This document shows positions 20,469 to 30,135 of a stretch of DNA of 62,500 nt, piece after piece. Every line of letters begins with the position of its first letter. Position 1 is the first letter of the stretch. The notes beneath the pieces are model-generated. The model searched no databases. It was not told the origin of the DNA and saw nothing but the letters and a program-made list of their open reading frames with translations. Source of the stretch: Leishmania mexicana MHOM/GT/2001/U1103. Taxonomy: Eukaryota > Euglenozoa > Kinetoplastea > Trypanosomatida > Trypanosomatidae. The translations under genes and the position numbers were made by a program. The DNA is taken from assembly GCF_000234665.1 (NCBI RefSeq), contig NC_018338.1:448584-511083 (forward strand), read 5' to 3'.

Positions 20469-21128
20469 ATGAAACTCTTCTTTGCAGCAGTTTTAATTGC
20501 CGTTTTTGCCGTCACATTAGTGTCGGCTGGCATGACCGAGTCTGATTTTAGGAAGATGAAGGTTAAGGATCTTCGTGCTTTCTTGCAGGATCGCGGGCTG
20601 GAGTGTGCAGGGTGCCAGGAGAAGAGCGACTTTGTCCGCATGGCGTACCAGCACCGCGACACGAACCCAGTCGGAAGCGCGGTGAAGCGTGAGATCCCCA
20701 ACAAAAAGTTTTGGGAGGCGTGGGGTGATATCGCGAAAAATGAGTGCCAGAATGCTGTGAGGCGGCGTGGAAACGATGAGGGTACCGAGCCATTTTCCAC
20801 TATTTGCGATACCATTCATTCTGCAGTTGATTCTTACCTGATGCAGCATGGAAGACGTGTTGCCAATCAACTCAAGAAGACCCCGCAGGACCTGCTGAAG
20901 ACCTCGTTCAAAGACATTTACTTTGAGGCTGGTTCTCACCTCTTTCAGACGCTGGCGGATTACTGCCTCGGGTCTCCTTCGTTGCAGAAAACGTGTCAGT
21001 CCTTAGGGTCTGTCATGAGCGCCATGGATGGTTCGTCTGGTGCAGATTTTCGAAGTTGGACTACCAATGTGGGAATTGAAAATACGAATCCCATGTACGA
21101 AATCATCGACGGGCGTGCCGATTTGTGA
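20469..21128 (+). CDS. MANF/ARMET-like ER protein with SAP-like domain
   Basis: 219 aa from ATG 20469; the frame is open upstream, but the signal peptide begins exactly here. Residues 1-20 (MKLFFAAVLIAVFAVTLVSA) form a clear secretory signal. Residues about 23-58 match the C-terminal SAP-like domain of MANF/CDNF, including KVKDLRAFL and the CxxC at C46-C49 (CAGC) followed by EKSDF. The remaining 160 residues are alpha-helical looking, with paired Cys (NECQNA, STICDT, DYCLGS, KTCQS), and I do not recognise them. The C-terminus is RADL, comparable to the RTDL ER-retrieval tail of human MANF. The N-terminal saposin-like half of MANF is absent. A role in ER protein folding or stress is inferred from the family. 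Confidence 0.75.
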   Translation: MKLFFAAVLIAVFAVTLVSAGMTESDFRKMKVKDLRAFLQDRGLECAGCQEKSDFVRMAYQHRDTNPVGSAVKREIPNKKFWEAWGDIAKNECQNAVRRRGNDEGTEPFSTICDTIHSAVDSYLMQHGRRVANQLKKTPQDLLKTSFKDIYFEAGSHLFQTLADYCLGSPSLQKTCQSLGSVMSAMDGSSGADFRSWTTNVGIENTNPMYEIIDGRADL

Positions 21129-21703
21129 AGAAAGGGCTTTTAGGGATTTTCCGGAAGGTTTAGCTCTTTCTCAATCAGGTCTTTCTTTCCTTTTCCCTCA
21201 GCGCGCGGTATGCAGCACTCTTTTATCTAGTTTTCCCTGACGTCTAGCGCGAGATGGGCTCTCGTGACTAGTCCTTGTTTCCCCAACTCTGTAACCGAAA
21301 AAACACAAACTGTACATAGGAAGCAAGCGATATCATTCTGTAGCTTCCTGCCCAAAGTTTCAAAAGGCTGTCTAGGTACTCTTCAGCGGCTCCAACTTTG
21401 CTGTCCTTTACTTCTAGCCGCTTACATTACCTCTCCGTGACATCGAGCTGTCCAGGTGGCTCTCATCTCTTCTTGACTAGGACAATGCGGAAATTCTCAT
21501 CTCCCTTCAACTTCGACAGTTCACCGCTTCGTCCCTGTGTCTTCCACTGGTTTACTCTGCACACTATCCGGAAAGCTATATGCTGAACGCCAGTAGCTGA
21601 CAATCAGAAGTCTGTTTCGCTCCCCTAACTACTCCTTTTGCTTTCTATCATTTTGTTTGTGTTCGTCTTCTTCCTCTACAGACAGGACACACACACACAC
21701 ACA
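21129..21703 (+). other. Intergenic region before SDR 1
   Basis: No gene. A T/C-rich stretch at 21620-21680 ends in CTACAG (about 21675-21680), a good splice acceptor, followed by a CA repeat directly before the ATG. Confidence 0.65.
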
Positions 21704-22405
21704 ATGAAGTCTGTGCTCATCACCGGCGGGAACCGCGGGATCGGACTGGAGACGGCGCGCCAGTTGGGCAAGCTTGGCTACTATGTAATCATTAGCTGCC
21801 GCGATGAGGAGAAGGCGAAGGCCGCCATCGAGAAGGTGTCCGCAGAGGGTGTGAAGGCTGACTACGTAGTCATGGATGTGGTGGATGAATCCTCTGTTGC
21901 AAAGGCAGCTGGGGAGGTGTCCAAGAAGGTCAACGGCGTTCTCGATGCGCTCATCAATAACGCTGGATATAGCGCTCCTTCCGGCGACATGAGCCGCGTC
22001 GACCTCGATGAGATGCGGAAGTGCTATGAGGTGAACGTGATCGGGGCTATATGCGTGACAAACCACTTCCTGGAGATGGTGAAGAAGTCCCCCGCTGGTC
22101 GGATTGTGAACGTTGGGTCCATCATGGGGAGCTGCGAGCTGAACGCCGCCCCCCTGAGCCGCACTCCGTACAGCTGCTCGAAGGCTGCCCTGAACATGTA
22201 CACTGTGAATCTGGCAAGGTCGCTGGAGGATACGAAGGTGAAAGCGAATTGCGCTCATCCTGGGTGGGTGAAGACGGACATGGGTGGCGCCAAAGCACCA
22301 TTGGAAGTCACTGAGGGAGCGGAGACGAGCGTGTACCTTGCCACGCTGCCGCCCGATGGCCCCACCGGCGGGTTCTTCCACAAGCGCGATCGTCTGGGCT
22401 GGTAG
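21704..22405 (+). CDS. Short-chain dehydrogenase/reductase, carbonyl-reductase-like (copy 1)
   Basis: 233 aa from ATG 21704, preceded by a (CA)n leader. It is a classical SDR: the cofactor motif TGGNRGIG is at 7-14, NNAG at 85-88, catalytic Ser139 lies in VNVGSIMGS, and Tyr156/Lys160 lie in YSCSK. The Arg at the end of beta-2 (SCRDEEKAK) favours NADPH over NADH. The ending ATLPPDGPTGGFF is typical of the bacterial/plant-like carbonyl reductase branch. There is no targeting signal or PTS1 (it ends LGW), so it is probably cytosolic. The substrate is unknown; carbonyl or quinone compounds are possible. The next gene is a diverged tandem paralogue. Confidence 0.9.
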   Translation: MKSVLITGGNRGIGLETARQLGKLGYYVIISCRDEEKAKAAIEKVSAEGVKADYVVMDVVDESSVAKAAGEVSKKVNGVLDALINNAGYSAPSGDMSRVDLDEMRKCYEVNVIGAICVTNHFLEMVKKSPAGRIVNVGSIMGSCELNAAPLSRTPYSCSKAALNMYTVNLARSLEDTKVKANCAHPGWVKTDMGGAKAPLEVTEGAETSVYLATLPPDGPTGGFFHKRDRLGW

Positions 22406-23021
22406 CTGTAATAAAACGCTTCTCTTACTTCTACCATCTCGAGGGACCCCTTCTCGCTCGAAGCTGGAGCCACTCTGCGACTGCTTGTCTTCCACGAAGA
22501 CCAACAGGCGTGGCGTTCCTCGCCTATTGCTGCTTGTGAAAAGGGGATGCTGAAAAGTCTTATTGTTTTGGCCACAACAGCGCGCCATATATCGCAGCTC
22601 TGTCGCGCGCCACACTTGTGTCTTTCTCTTCGTTTTGCGAGCACTTTCACTATATATGGCGGCACTTTGCCTCCGTTTTCTCTGCACTGAGTGTTTTCAT
22701 CGTTCCTGACTCTGTGGGAATTCATGTAAACTTCTCGTAGTATCTTGTGACTAATGGCAGTCGATGGAGGCTCGACTCTTCGCTCCTTTGCACCTTCAAA
22801 AGTGTGCTGCGTCGATGCTGACGGGGAAGTTTTGAGTGCTGCACCGATCGAAAAAAAAACTATCCCTACTGACTTCTCACTTCCTGTATCTATTTCGCTC
22901 CTCCACGCGCTTTGCTCTTCACAGTGAGTTCTTTCACACTCCCAGTTTCAAACCCGATTTGTGCATCTTGCCAATCAGCTGCACTAGCACTCATACCCAC
23001 CCGCCACACTCACTCGTCGCC
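22406..23021 (+). other. Intergenic region between the SDR genes
   Basis: No gene. Pyrimidine-rich sequence at about 22855-22920 is followed by CAG at about 22920-22922, a likely acceptor for the second SDR. Confidence 0.65.
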
Positions 23022-23786
23022 ATGTCCGCTCCGCAAAAGGTGGCGCTTGTGACTGGTGCCAACCGTGGGATTGGATTTGCGACTGCTCGTCGCCTTGGTG
23101 AACTTGGTTTCAAGGTACTTCTCGGCGCACGTGATGCAAAGCGCGGTGAGGAGGCCGTCAACACGCTGCGTAGCGACAAGCTGGATGTGGATCTGCTGCT
23201 GATGACGCCGACGGACCACGCCTCTGTGGAGGCCGCTGTGCAGAAGGTTGAAGCTGATTACAAGCGCCTCGATGTGCTAATCAACAATGCGGCTTTCATG
23301 GATTTCGACAACAAGGTGTTCCCCTTGAACATCCAGCGCATGCGCGATGAGTTCGAGATCAACTTCTTTGGCACCGTGGACATCACAAACAGCTTCCTCC
23401 CGCTGATGCTGCGGTCGTCGGAGGCGCCGCGTCTAGTGTTTCTGTCGACCCCGCTTGGAACGCATGAAACGGTGGACCGCCCGCAGAACAAGTACGCGCA
23501 CCCCAACTTGACAGCGTATAAGTGCACCAAGTCCGCTGTGAACATGTACGCGCACAACCTTGCCAAGTACCTCGAGAACTACTCCGAGGAGGCTGGTGGA
23601 AGCGCCGCTTCTGCGAAGGTGAACTGCTGCTACCCTGGCTATGTGCAAACTGATATGTGCTTCAACTCTAAGGAGGCACACTTCACTCCCTACGAGGGCG
23701 CTGAAACGAGCGTGTGGCTCGCCACCCTGCCGGCGGACGGCCCGACTGGCGGCCTGTACCACCGTGCCCAGAAGCTGCCATGGTAG
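23022..23786 (+). CDS. Short-chain dehydrogenase/reductase, carbonyl-reductase-like (copy 2)
   Basis: 254 aa from ATG 23022. The cofactor motif TGANRGIG is at 11-18, a basic GARDAKRGEE follows beta-2 (NADPH-type), and the structural NNAG is changed to NNAA (88-91). Ser142 (VFLSTP) and Tyr166/Lys170 (YKCTK) complete the catalytic set. The closing segment EGAETSVWLATLPADGPTGGL matches copy 1, so the pair arose by tandem duplication, but overall divergence is large and copy 2 has an insertion of about ten residues (NYSEEAGGSA). A distinct substrate preference is likely, though inferred. Confidence 0.88.
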   Translation: MSAPQKVALVTGANRGIGFATARRLGELGFKVLLGARDAKRGEEAVNTLRSDKLDVDLLLMTPTDHASVEAAVQKVEADYKRLDVLINNAAFMDFDNKVFPLNIQRMRDEFEINFFGTVDITNSFLPLMLRSSEAPRLVFLSTPLGTHETVDRPQNKYAHPNLTAYKCTKSAVNMYAHNLAKYLENYSEEAGGSAASAKVNCCYPGYVQTDMCFNSKEAHFTPYEGAETSVWLATLPADGPTGGLYHRAQKLPW

Positions 23787-24527
23787 TACCAACGCGCGGG
23801 GTGTTTTTTTTTATTGGCAACCTGTTCTTTTGCACTAATAGGATCGCCTCTAACGTGTTAGATGAGGAAGCTTTCCCCTGAAAGCGCACCCGGATTGCAC
23901 CTTGTTTCCCTCGAAAACGTATATCCTTACATTCTATCTTTCTTCTCCCTTGCTCACCTCTCTATCGGCATTCCCCGTTTCTTAGTAGCTGATTTGTGCT
24001 GTCGTGTTGACTCGTTCAGATTGCGGGGAAGGGTTTCATTCTCGACCCAGCGATTCCCATTCTTCACGCTGACGCAAGGAAAAGAAGGAAAAGGTAGCTG
24101 ACTTTGGGGGGTCTATCTTGGACTCACCCACCTCTCATAAGCTAAGAATGGGAATAATGCCAGTCTCGCAGCGCAGCCAGCAAGTGGCGATATGGAACTG
24201 GTTATGGGTGCGTGTAAGCACAGGGGGTCCGTGTGCACGCCAGAGTCTAACTCATGTTCTCTCCCTGACCGATGGTCGGTGAATCACTGAATGTGATTGC
24301 GTTACTAATTCTCGCTTTTACTTCTCTCTTTGTTCAGTCGCGCATATTGAAGTTGGTGGTGCTGACTGGTTACCCCCTTGTGGGAACCGAGCGGCGCATC
24401 GGAATCACACATGCTGTGTGGATTTTTCTCCGCTTGCCTTTGAAGGAAGAAAGGAGCCAGGGCGTGCTTGGACGAGCTACCAAGATCAGGGAATAAAGAA
24501 AGAAAGGGACAAAGTTGTCAAGATCTC
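23787..24527 (+). other. Intergenic region after SDR 2
   Basis: No supported gene. Candidate acceptors are AG near 24338-24339 (after CTCTCTTTGTTC) and AG near 24444. If the first is used, a ten-codon upstream ORF starting near 24411 precedes the next gene. Confidence 0.55.
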
Positions 24528-25085
24528 ATGTCAGGCAGCGCGTACCGCGACTCCGCGGGTGACGGGTTACAGGAAGAAGAGGAGGAAGAGCTTGCACTTC
24601 CATCATCCTCTCCTCGAAAATCCGCCGCGGAGGAGTGCACTCGCAGCGGAAGTGCCGTCGACGGCGGCAAGAGCGTACCCTCTAGAACGCCGAGTGAAAG
24701 TGCAATGCAAAGTTTTCGCGCGGCAGACGCCGACAATGAGTTCGCACTAGACATTCCGTTCGTGACGTCAAAAGAAAGCGCATCACATACTGGACTTGTG
24801 GCATTCGCACAGACAGGGTTCACCATCTCATCAAATGTCGACATCGGACGGCATCAGCGAAGGACGCCTGCGACAACTGCCGCAGCCCAATCTTCAGTGT
24901 CTGGCAGGGAGCAGGGGGAAAGACAGTTGTCGATCTCAGGGAAGTGGGAGAAAGCAGAAAGTGTGTCACTGAATAAATACCAGGGGTCTGACATACTGGA
25001 TGATTCTGACTGCCCACAGGATGAGGCAGAGTTCCGAGCTTGGAAAGTGCGAGACGCGTTTCGACGGCAGCAGCTGCTACTATGA
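24528..25085 (+). CDS. Short acidic protein with MFAP1-like C-terminal motif
   Basis: 185 aa from the first in-frame ATG (24528); an upstream TTG-started reading was discarded. Most of the protein is disordered, with a Glu run (EEEEEE near 15-22) and abundant Ser. The last 28 residues (DDSDCPQDEAEFRAWKVRD, then AFRRQQLLL) resemble the conserved EEExEAWKxREL segment of spliceosomal MFAP1/Spp381-type proteins, but the protein stops where the MFAP1 domain would continue. It may be a reduced trypanosomatid homologue, a truncated gene, or a chance match. No frame downstream continues the domain. Confidence 0.5.
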   Translation: MSGSAYRDSAGDGLQEEEEEELALPSSSPRKSAAEECTRSGSAVDGGKSVPSRTPSESAMQSFRAADADNEFALDIPFVTSKESASHTGLVAFAQTGFTISSNVDIGRHQRRTPATTAAAQSSVSGREQGERQLSISGKWEKAESVSLNKYQGSDILDDSDCPQDEAEFRAWKVRDAFRRQQLLL

Positions 25086-26083
25086 CACCCATGTACCTGT
25101 CAGTACACTGTTTCGTTGTACAGGTCGTCGGCGGCGAACAGTGAGTCTGGTGGGATGTAAGGGTGTGGGTGTGGAAAGGTAGATGACGCGTACGATGGAT
25201 ATAACTCTAGGGTTTCGATGTGTGTGGGGCGACACTCCTCGAGCGGCGACCGGATGCAGCGCACTGGTGGCTCTCTGGAATGGCACTCGTTGTTTACAGA
25301 TGTTATTTGACCAAGAGCTTCTATGAGAAATGCCCCTCGTTGCCATGAACTCAACATAGTGGCGGATGCCGACGAGGTCTATTTGCTGCTCCACACGAGG
25401 GGGAAAAGGAAAGCCGCAGCTTTTCTTTTCCGTCCAGTCCTGTGGTTCGATTGCTACTCTCGTCTTTGCCTACAGAGCAGAGAGCACAGGCGCCTGCGGC
25501 AACCTCTGATGCCAAGGTTGCCAATGAAGCAGCTGTGATGGGCTCCCCGACCCTTCCTACTCTTCCCACTCTTTCCCTAGTTGTTCTGTTGCTTCGCATT
25601 TGGGGCGGTTATCGCCACACAAATTAAAATAACCCGTGGTCTTTTCTGCTGAAACTTTGTCACCGCCTCTACATCTATCACGACGAAGAGGAAGCATCTG
25701 CCACAGGCCATTTGGGGCACTTCTTTCTGCTCTTTCTTTTCGTGCGAAGGACGAAAATAGAGTGAGATGCGATGCGTCCTGTGCACACTGAAAAGCTAGA
25801 GACATGAGGTATTCACCTCCACAGCTTCGCGTTCTCTCTTCCTATTAGCTTACTCAGTACACTATTTCAGCGAGACCACCAAAGACCAGAGAAGTAGAAG
25901 CGTTTTTTTTCCATAGACGCACCGATTCCCTCGCCTGGGTTGCAGACAAATAGCAGAACAGCCTAACGCACTAGTGACAGCAAGAAGAGGGTGATAAAAT
26001 CGCATATTCATATAACTCTACCTGCGCATAAACGTAGACGCGTACACAACCATACACACCTACAAAGTACTTTCGGTGAAAAG
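25086..26083 (+). other. Intergenic region before the coiled-coil gene
   Basis: No supported gene. Short frames at 25323-25627 are Ser/Arg-rich readings without family features. The T-run at 25901-25909 is followed by CATAG, a possible splice signal. Confidence 0.55.
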
Positions 26084-28624
26084 ATGTCTTCTCGGTGGCC
26101 TTCATCTCTCCTCAACGCCACCAACAAGCGGCTCACGGAACGCATTGAGCAGCTGACGCTTGACCTTGACACCAAACGCAACTCTGTCGCGGAGCAGCGA
26201 GAGGTTCTGGGACTCCTCAAAAAACATCAGCACGAAGCTCAGCAACAAGTCAAGGCCATTGCAGAGGCGCTAGAGCGTGAGCGGGCTGCCGTTGAAAACG
26301 ATGAAGACAAACTCAAACAGCTCCAACTAGAGGCTGAGGCGGACGCGCGACGAGCGCGCCAGTCAAAAGAGGCGGAAACGCAGCTCTCTCAAGCCGTCTC
26401 CGCTTTGGAGTCGACTTTGGATCAGCGCTACCGTGCTTTGAGTGGGCAACGAGAGATCGCTGTGGAGCTCGAGGAGGAGGCAAAGGAGCTGGTATCGGCG
26501 CATCTCAGCCGCCAGCGCGTGGGGGATGACTTGGCTGCTGCACAGCGCGAGCTTTCATCGACTGTGTGGGCCACGCTCGCTCGCCTAAACGAACAAGTTC
26601 GTGTCGCCACGCAGCGCTTGGAGGAGGCGCGAGGCGAGCGCCTTCACGTTTTGCAGGAAGTCGACGCCATGCATCTCGCTTTGCAGCATGCTGTCAAGGA
26701 TCAGGCGGAGAGCTTGCGAGCACTGGAGCTAGTTTACGTGCAGACCTCCCAGCTAGATGCGCAGGTGCTGGGGAATGCCAAATCCATGGAGGTTCTGGTA
26801 GCGGCTGCCCGCGAGAGGGAGAAGCTCCGCGGTGAGCTGCAAGCCACGCTGGAGCGGCTCCGCAGGGATAACCAGCGCCAAGCACTCACCCACGATCTTA
26901 AACGCGAGCAGTACGACAAGCAAGTCCGTGCGCTCCAAAAGACCGTCGCCGCCCTGAGAGAGGACGAGGAGCACTCAATGATCTCAAGGCGCTGCGAGGA
27001 GGCCGAGGTACAGCAGCTTTGTCAACAACGTCGAGAGCTCGAGCACGTCATCCTCTTGTGCGAGGAGAAGAGGCAGCTACTGGCACAGCAGCAGGCGCGT
27101 CGTGATGCGCTGGAGGGCGCTCGTGCGCTGATGCAGCGTCAGGAGTCAACCGGGCAGCCGTCACCAGCGGCGCTGGGTGACATGATCCTGGCCCTTGAGC
27201 AGCAGGAAGCGCAACTGGAAGACCGTGTGAGGCGCACCTGTGCGAAGCTCACCGAGGCAATTCAGACTTTCATGGACGAGGGTCGAAGGAGTGAGCACTT
27301 CAACGCTGCAGTAGCTGATAAGATGAAGGCCAAATTGTCCCTTGTCTCGGACCAGGAAGCCTCAGAAGGTCACGTACAGCTTCTTAAGGAGAGAAGCAGG
27401 AAGCTTGAAGAGTCACTGGCCGAGCGGCAGGCATTGTTCTCCTCGATGCAGGCATTGACGTTGGAGCAGCGCGCTCAGCGTCAGGCCTCCTGGCTGCGCG
27501 AGATTGAGCAGCTACGCGGCACCCTTCTGCGCGTTCAGCGAGACCATCAGCAGCTGCTCCATGGCACCGCGACGCTTCGCAGTAGCTGGCATCACACGCG
27601 CAAAACATTGGAGGAGAAGGGCATGTCGCAGGGAAAGGTGCTGAACGACTTGCGCCTGCTTGAGGGGGAAGTGTTCCGGCTGGACCAAGAGATGACAGCC
27701 ACCGCGGAGGAGCACAATAGCCGGTTGCTCCAGCACGAACAGGCAGGAGTGACACTGCAGTCATTGATGAGGGCGGCCGACGGGCAGGTTAGTGGCCTCA
27801 AGGAGGCGGCAGGGACCGAGGCTTACATTCGAGCTGAGGTGCAGATCGTGGAGGAACGGATTCAGGCCGACATGCAAGGCGCCCTTGTCGAGCTGCACCT
27901 CAACGGGAACGAAGTCCACGAGCTGAGCGAGGAGTTACAGCGGCATCGGAAGAAGCTGAATCTTCTTCGCCTCCGCTACGAGGAGGCGATGATGTCGATG
28001 GCTCGCGCAGCGCAGAAGCCGCTGAGCGAGGAGGAGGGAAGGGGCATCCCGCTACCTTTGCTCAACAGCGAGAGCGACACTTGCACTCCAGAGGCGGTGC
28101 ACGCCCATCTGTTGCTGCGTCGTTCCTATGAGCGGGAGCAGCTCATGCAACGCGGTAACTACCTCGATCTTCGCTTGGTGGCGCTGGATAGGGAAACAAG
28201 CACCCTGCGGCACATGGTGGATGGGATGCGCTCCTCTCAGGTCACATCGGGACAGGCCAACGCTCTGGGCGAGCTCTCCTCGACGGCGAAAAAGGCTGGA
28301 GCTTCCTCGATCAAAAACTGCAGCTCACAACTGGAACCTTCAGCTCCTTCGTGTTCCCCTACGCTTATCAAAAAGGAGCTGCTGAGTAGTGCTGAAGCGA
28401 GTGAACACTTCTGGAGGGCGGAACTCCAGCTACTAGATGAGACTTTAGCGGCTATGAGTCAACAGCGTGATGACTCGCGGGTGCGGCTGCACGAGATGCG
28501 CGCCACGCTGAAGGAATTGCAGGACACTGAGAGGCAGAAGCGCATGCAAGTTCAGAAGCTCCGTGATAGTGTTCAGCGTTCTCGTAAGCTGGCTAACGTT
28601 GTGAGCGTGAAGTGCAGCAGGTAA
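26084..28624 (+). CDS. Long coiled-coil protein, possibly axonemal CCDC39/FAP59-like
   Basis: 846 aa from ATG 26084; the upstream extension starts only at GTG. Almost the whole chain (about 10-690 and 770-840) is heptad-rich helix with dense Glu, Gln, Arg and Leu, and there is no enzyme motif. Size, continuous coiled coil and a start with a NATNKRLTERIEQL-type segment recall CCDC39/FAP59, the molecular ruler of axonemal dynein spacing, which flagellates need. Coiled coils match easily by chance, so that name is tentative; an intraflagellar-transport, basal-body or cytoskeletal protein is equally possible. Residues about 690-770 form a less ordered Ser-rich hinge. Confidence 0.8.
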   Translation: MSSRWPSSLLNATNKRLTERIEQLTLDLDTKRNSVAEQREVLGLLKKHQHEAQQQVKAIAEALERERAAVENDEDKLKQLQLEAEADARRARQSKEAETQLSQAVSALESTLDQRYRALSGQREIAVELEEEAKELVSAHLSRQRVGDDLAAAQRELSSTVWATLARLNEQVRVATQRLEEARGERLHVLQEVDAMHLALQHAVKDQAESLRALELVYVQTSQLDAQVLGNAKSMEVLVAAAREREKLRGELQATLERLRRDNQRQALTHDLKREQYDKQVRALQKTVAALREDEEHSMISRRCEEAEVQQLCQQRRELEHVILLCEEKRQLLAQQQARRDALEGARALMQRQESTGQPSPAALGDMILALEQQEAQLEDRVRRTCAKLTEAIQTFMDEGRRSEHFNAAVADKMKAKLSLVSDQEASEGHVQLLKERSRKLEESLAERQALFSSMQALTLEQRAQRQASWLREIEQLRGTLLRVQRDHQQLLHGTATLRSSWHHTRKTLEEKGMSQGKVLNDLRLLEGEVFRLDQEMTATAEEHNSRLLQHEQAGVTLQSLMRAADGQVSGLKEAAGTEAYIRAEVQIVEERIQADMQGALVELHLNGNEVHELSEELQRHRKKLNLLRLRYEEAMMSMARAAQKPLSEEEGRGIPLPLLNSESDTCTPEAVHAHLLLRRSYEREQLMQRGNYLDLRLVALDRETSTLRHMVDGMRSSQVTSGQANALGELSSTAKKAGASSIKNCSSQLEPSAPSCSPTLIKKELLSSAEASEHFWRAELQLLDETLAAMSQQRDDSRVRLHEMRATLKELQDTERQKRMQVQKLRDSVQRSRKLANVVSVKCSR

Positions 28625-29448
28625 CTGATCCGTTCCTGTGGACATGAGTACATCGCGTTCCTCTGCTGCTTTTCTTGCGCTGCCGCCTCTGGGTAAGGAG
28701 TGCTGCACACTCTTAGTGCCGTACAGCACTCTTAAGTGACTCTTTCGTTGTTCTTCCTTTTTTCATTTTGTTCCTCTGCACCTCTCTCTTGCTCGGCGCG
28801 CTGTCACATGGCTCTCCTCTTTTTGGTGTTTCTGGAGGTCCCGCACAGCGGCTCCCAAAAAAGCAGAGGAGGCGAGTTTTGCGTCTCGTGCACGCCTTGA
28901 GCAAATCTCTGCGTTGCCGGCTCCGCTTTCACACCAACACTGGCAGAAATGATACGTCGAGGGAGGGGCAATCCTTAAAGACCACTCTGGAGACACACCT
29001 GATACACGGAGGACCAAAGAGAAAGCATGACTCTTTGGTAGGATGCAAGATCACAGACGCCTAAAATGGAGGAGGCACGTTTCATGTGGGCTCTTGCAAG
29101 ACGGCTTTCCACTTTGCTCAGAAGTGCTTGATAAGTGCCTTCACACCTACACAAAGGCCGTGCCTCTGTCTTCCGGTGCATTCCGGGTCTCGCCAAACTC
29201 GCCTCCTTTCTTTTCTTCTCCTTTCATCACGGTTCACAGGGAGCTCGTGCTGCAAATAAACAAGCAAAAAGTGCCTTACAGCTCACACAATCGATCTTTA
29301 CCCCTCGAGCATAGGTGGGTTGCTTTCTCTGCGACTCACTTGCATATACACACTGTTCCATCCACATAGGTCTCGACTCAAAACAGTCACCGATATCCCT
29401 GGCTTTTTTTCGTCCTTCACAGCACGCATCAACAGCCGCATAGCAGGG
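28625..29448 (+). other. Intergenic region before the thioredoxin-glutaredoxin gene
   Basis: No supported gene. TTTCTTTTCTTCTCCTTTC at about 29208-29226 followed by CACAG, and the T-run at 29404-29410 followed by CACAG near 29417-29421, are acceptor candidates. Confidence 0.6.
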
Positions 29449-30135
29449 ATGCTCAAGGTCAGCTCGAAAGAGCACTACGGCGAGATCAAGAAGAAGGCCG
29501 AAGGCTCGCTGGGGCTTGTCGTACACTTTAGTGCCACCTGGTGTGAGCCCTGCACTGCCGTCAATGAACACCTTACCAAGCAAGCTGCCGAGTACGGCGA
29601 CAATGTTGTCTTTGCTGAGGTAGATTGCGGCGAATTGGGCGACGTGTGCGAGGCGGAGGGGGTGGAGTCGGTTCCATTCGTCGCGTACTTCCGCACCCCG
29701 CTTGTCGGGGATGACCGTCGCGTCGAGCGAGTGGCGGATGTAGCTGGCGCAAAGTTTGACCTGATCGACATGAATACTCACTCCCTGTTTGGCGAGAAGG
29801 GTGGCAACGGGGTTCAGCAGAGGGACTTTGCCACAGTGGACGATTACCTGCACTACCTCACGAAGCGGCCTGGGGTCGTTATGTTTATCACCGGCACCCC
29901 ATCCCGTCCGCGCTGCGGCTTTACTGGTCGGCTATGTGAACTGGTGCATCAGCTTGGCGTTCCCTTCATCTACTACGACGTCATGACAAGCGACGCGGTG
30001 TGCGAGCGTCTCAAGATATACGCCAACTGGCCGACGTATCCGCAGGTATACGTGGACGGTGAGCTGATCGGTGGATGGGACATCTGCCGTGAGCTGAACG
30101 AGGAGGGCGAACTGAAGTCAACTTTGAAGCACTGA
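29449..30135 (+). CDS. Thioredoxin-glutaredoxin hybrid (monothiol Grx3/PICOT-like) with CGFT site
   Basis: 228 aa from ATG 29449 (the longer reading starts at TTG). Residues 1-110 form a thioredoxin domain with the active site W31-C-E-P-C35, so both Cys are kept, unlike many PICOT proteins. Residues about 130-225 form a monothiol glutaredoxin domain: TPSRPRCGFT with Cys156, WPTYPQVYVDG and GGWDI, the glutathione and Fe-S cluster binding elements. The usual CGFS is CGFT here. Monothiol Grx proteins bind [2Fe-2S] with glutathione or trypanothione and act in Fe-S trafficking. No targeting signal was seen, so a cytosolic location is likely. Confidence 0.9.
   Translation: MLKVSSKEHYGEIKKKAEGSLGLVVHFSATWCEPCTAVNEHLTKQAAEYGDNVVFAEVDCGELGDVCEAEGVESVPFVAYFRTPLVGDDRRVERVADVAGAKFDLIDMNTHSLFGEKGGNGVQQRDFATVDDYLHYLTKRPGVVMFITGTPSRPRCGFTGRLCELVHQLGVPFIYYDVMTSDAVCERLKIYANWPTYPQVYVDGELIGGWDICRELNEEGELKSTLKH

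Noticed and set aside
25443..25455. GGTTCGATTGC as a tRNA B-box
   Set aside because: No A-box, no cloverleaf and no T-run terminator at the right distance on either strand.
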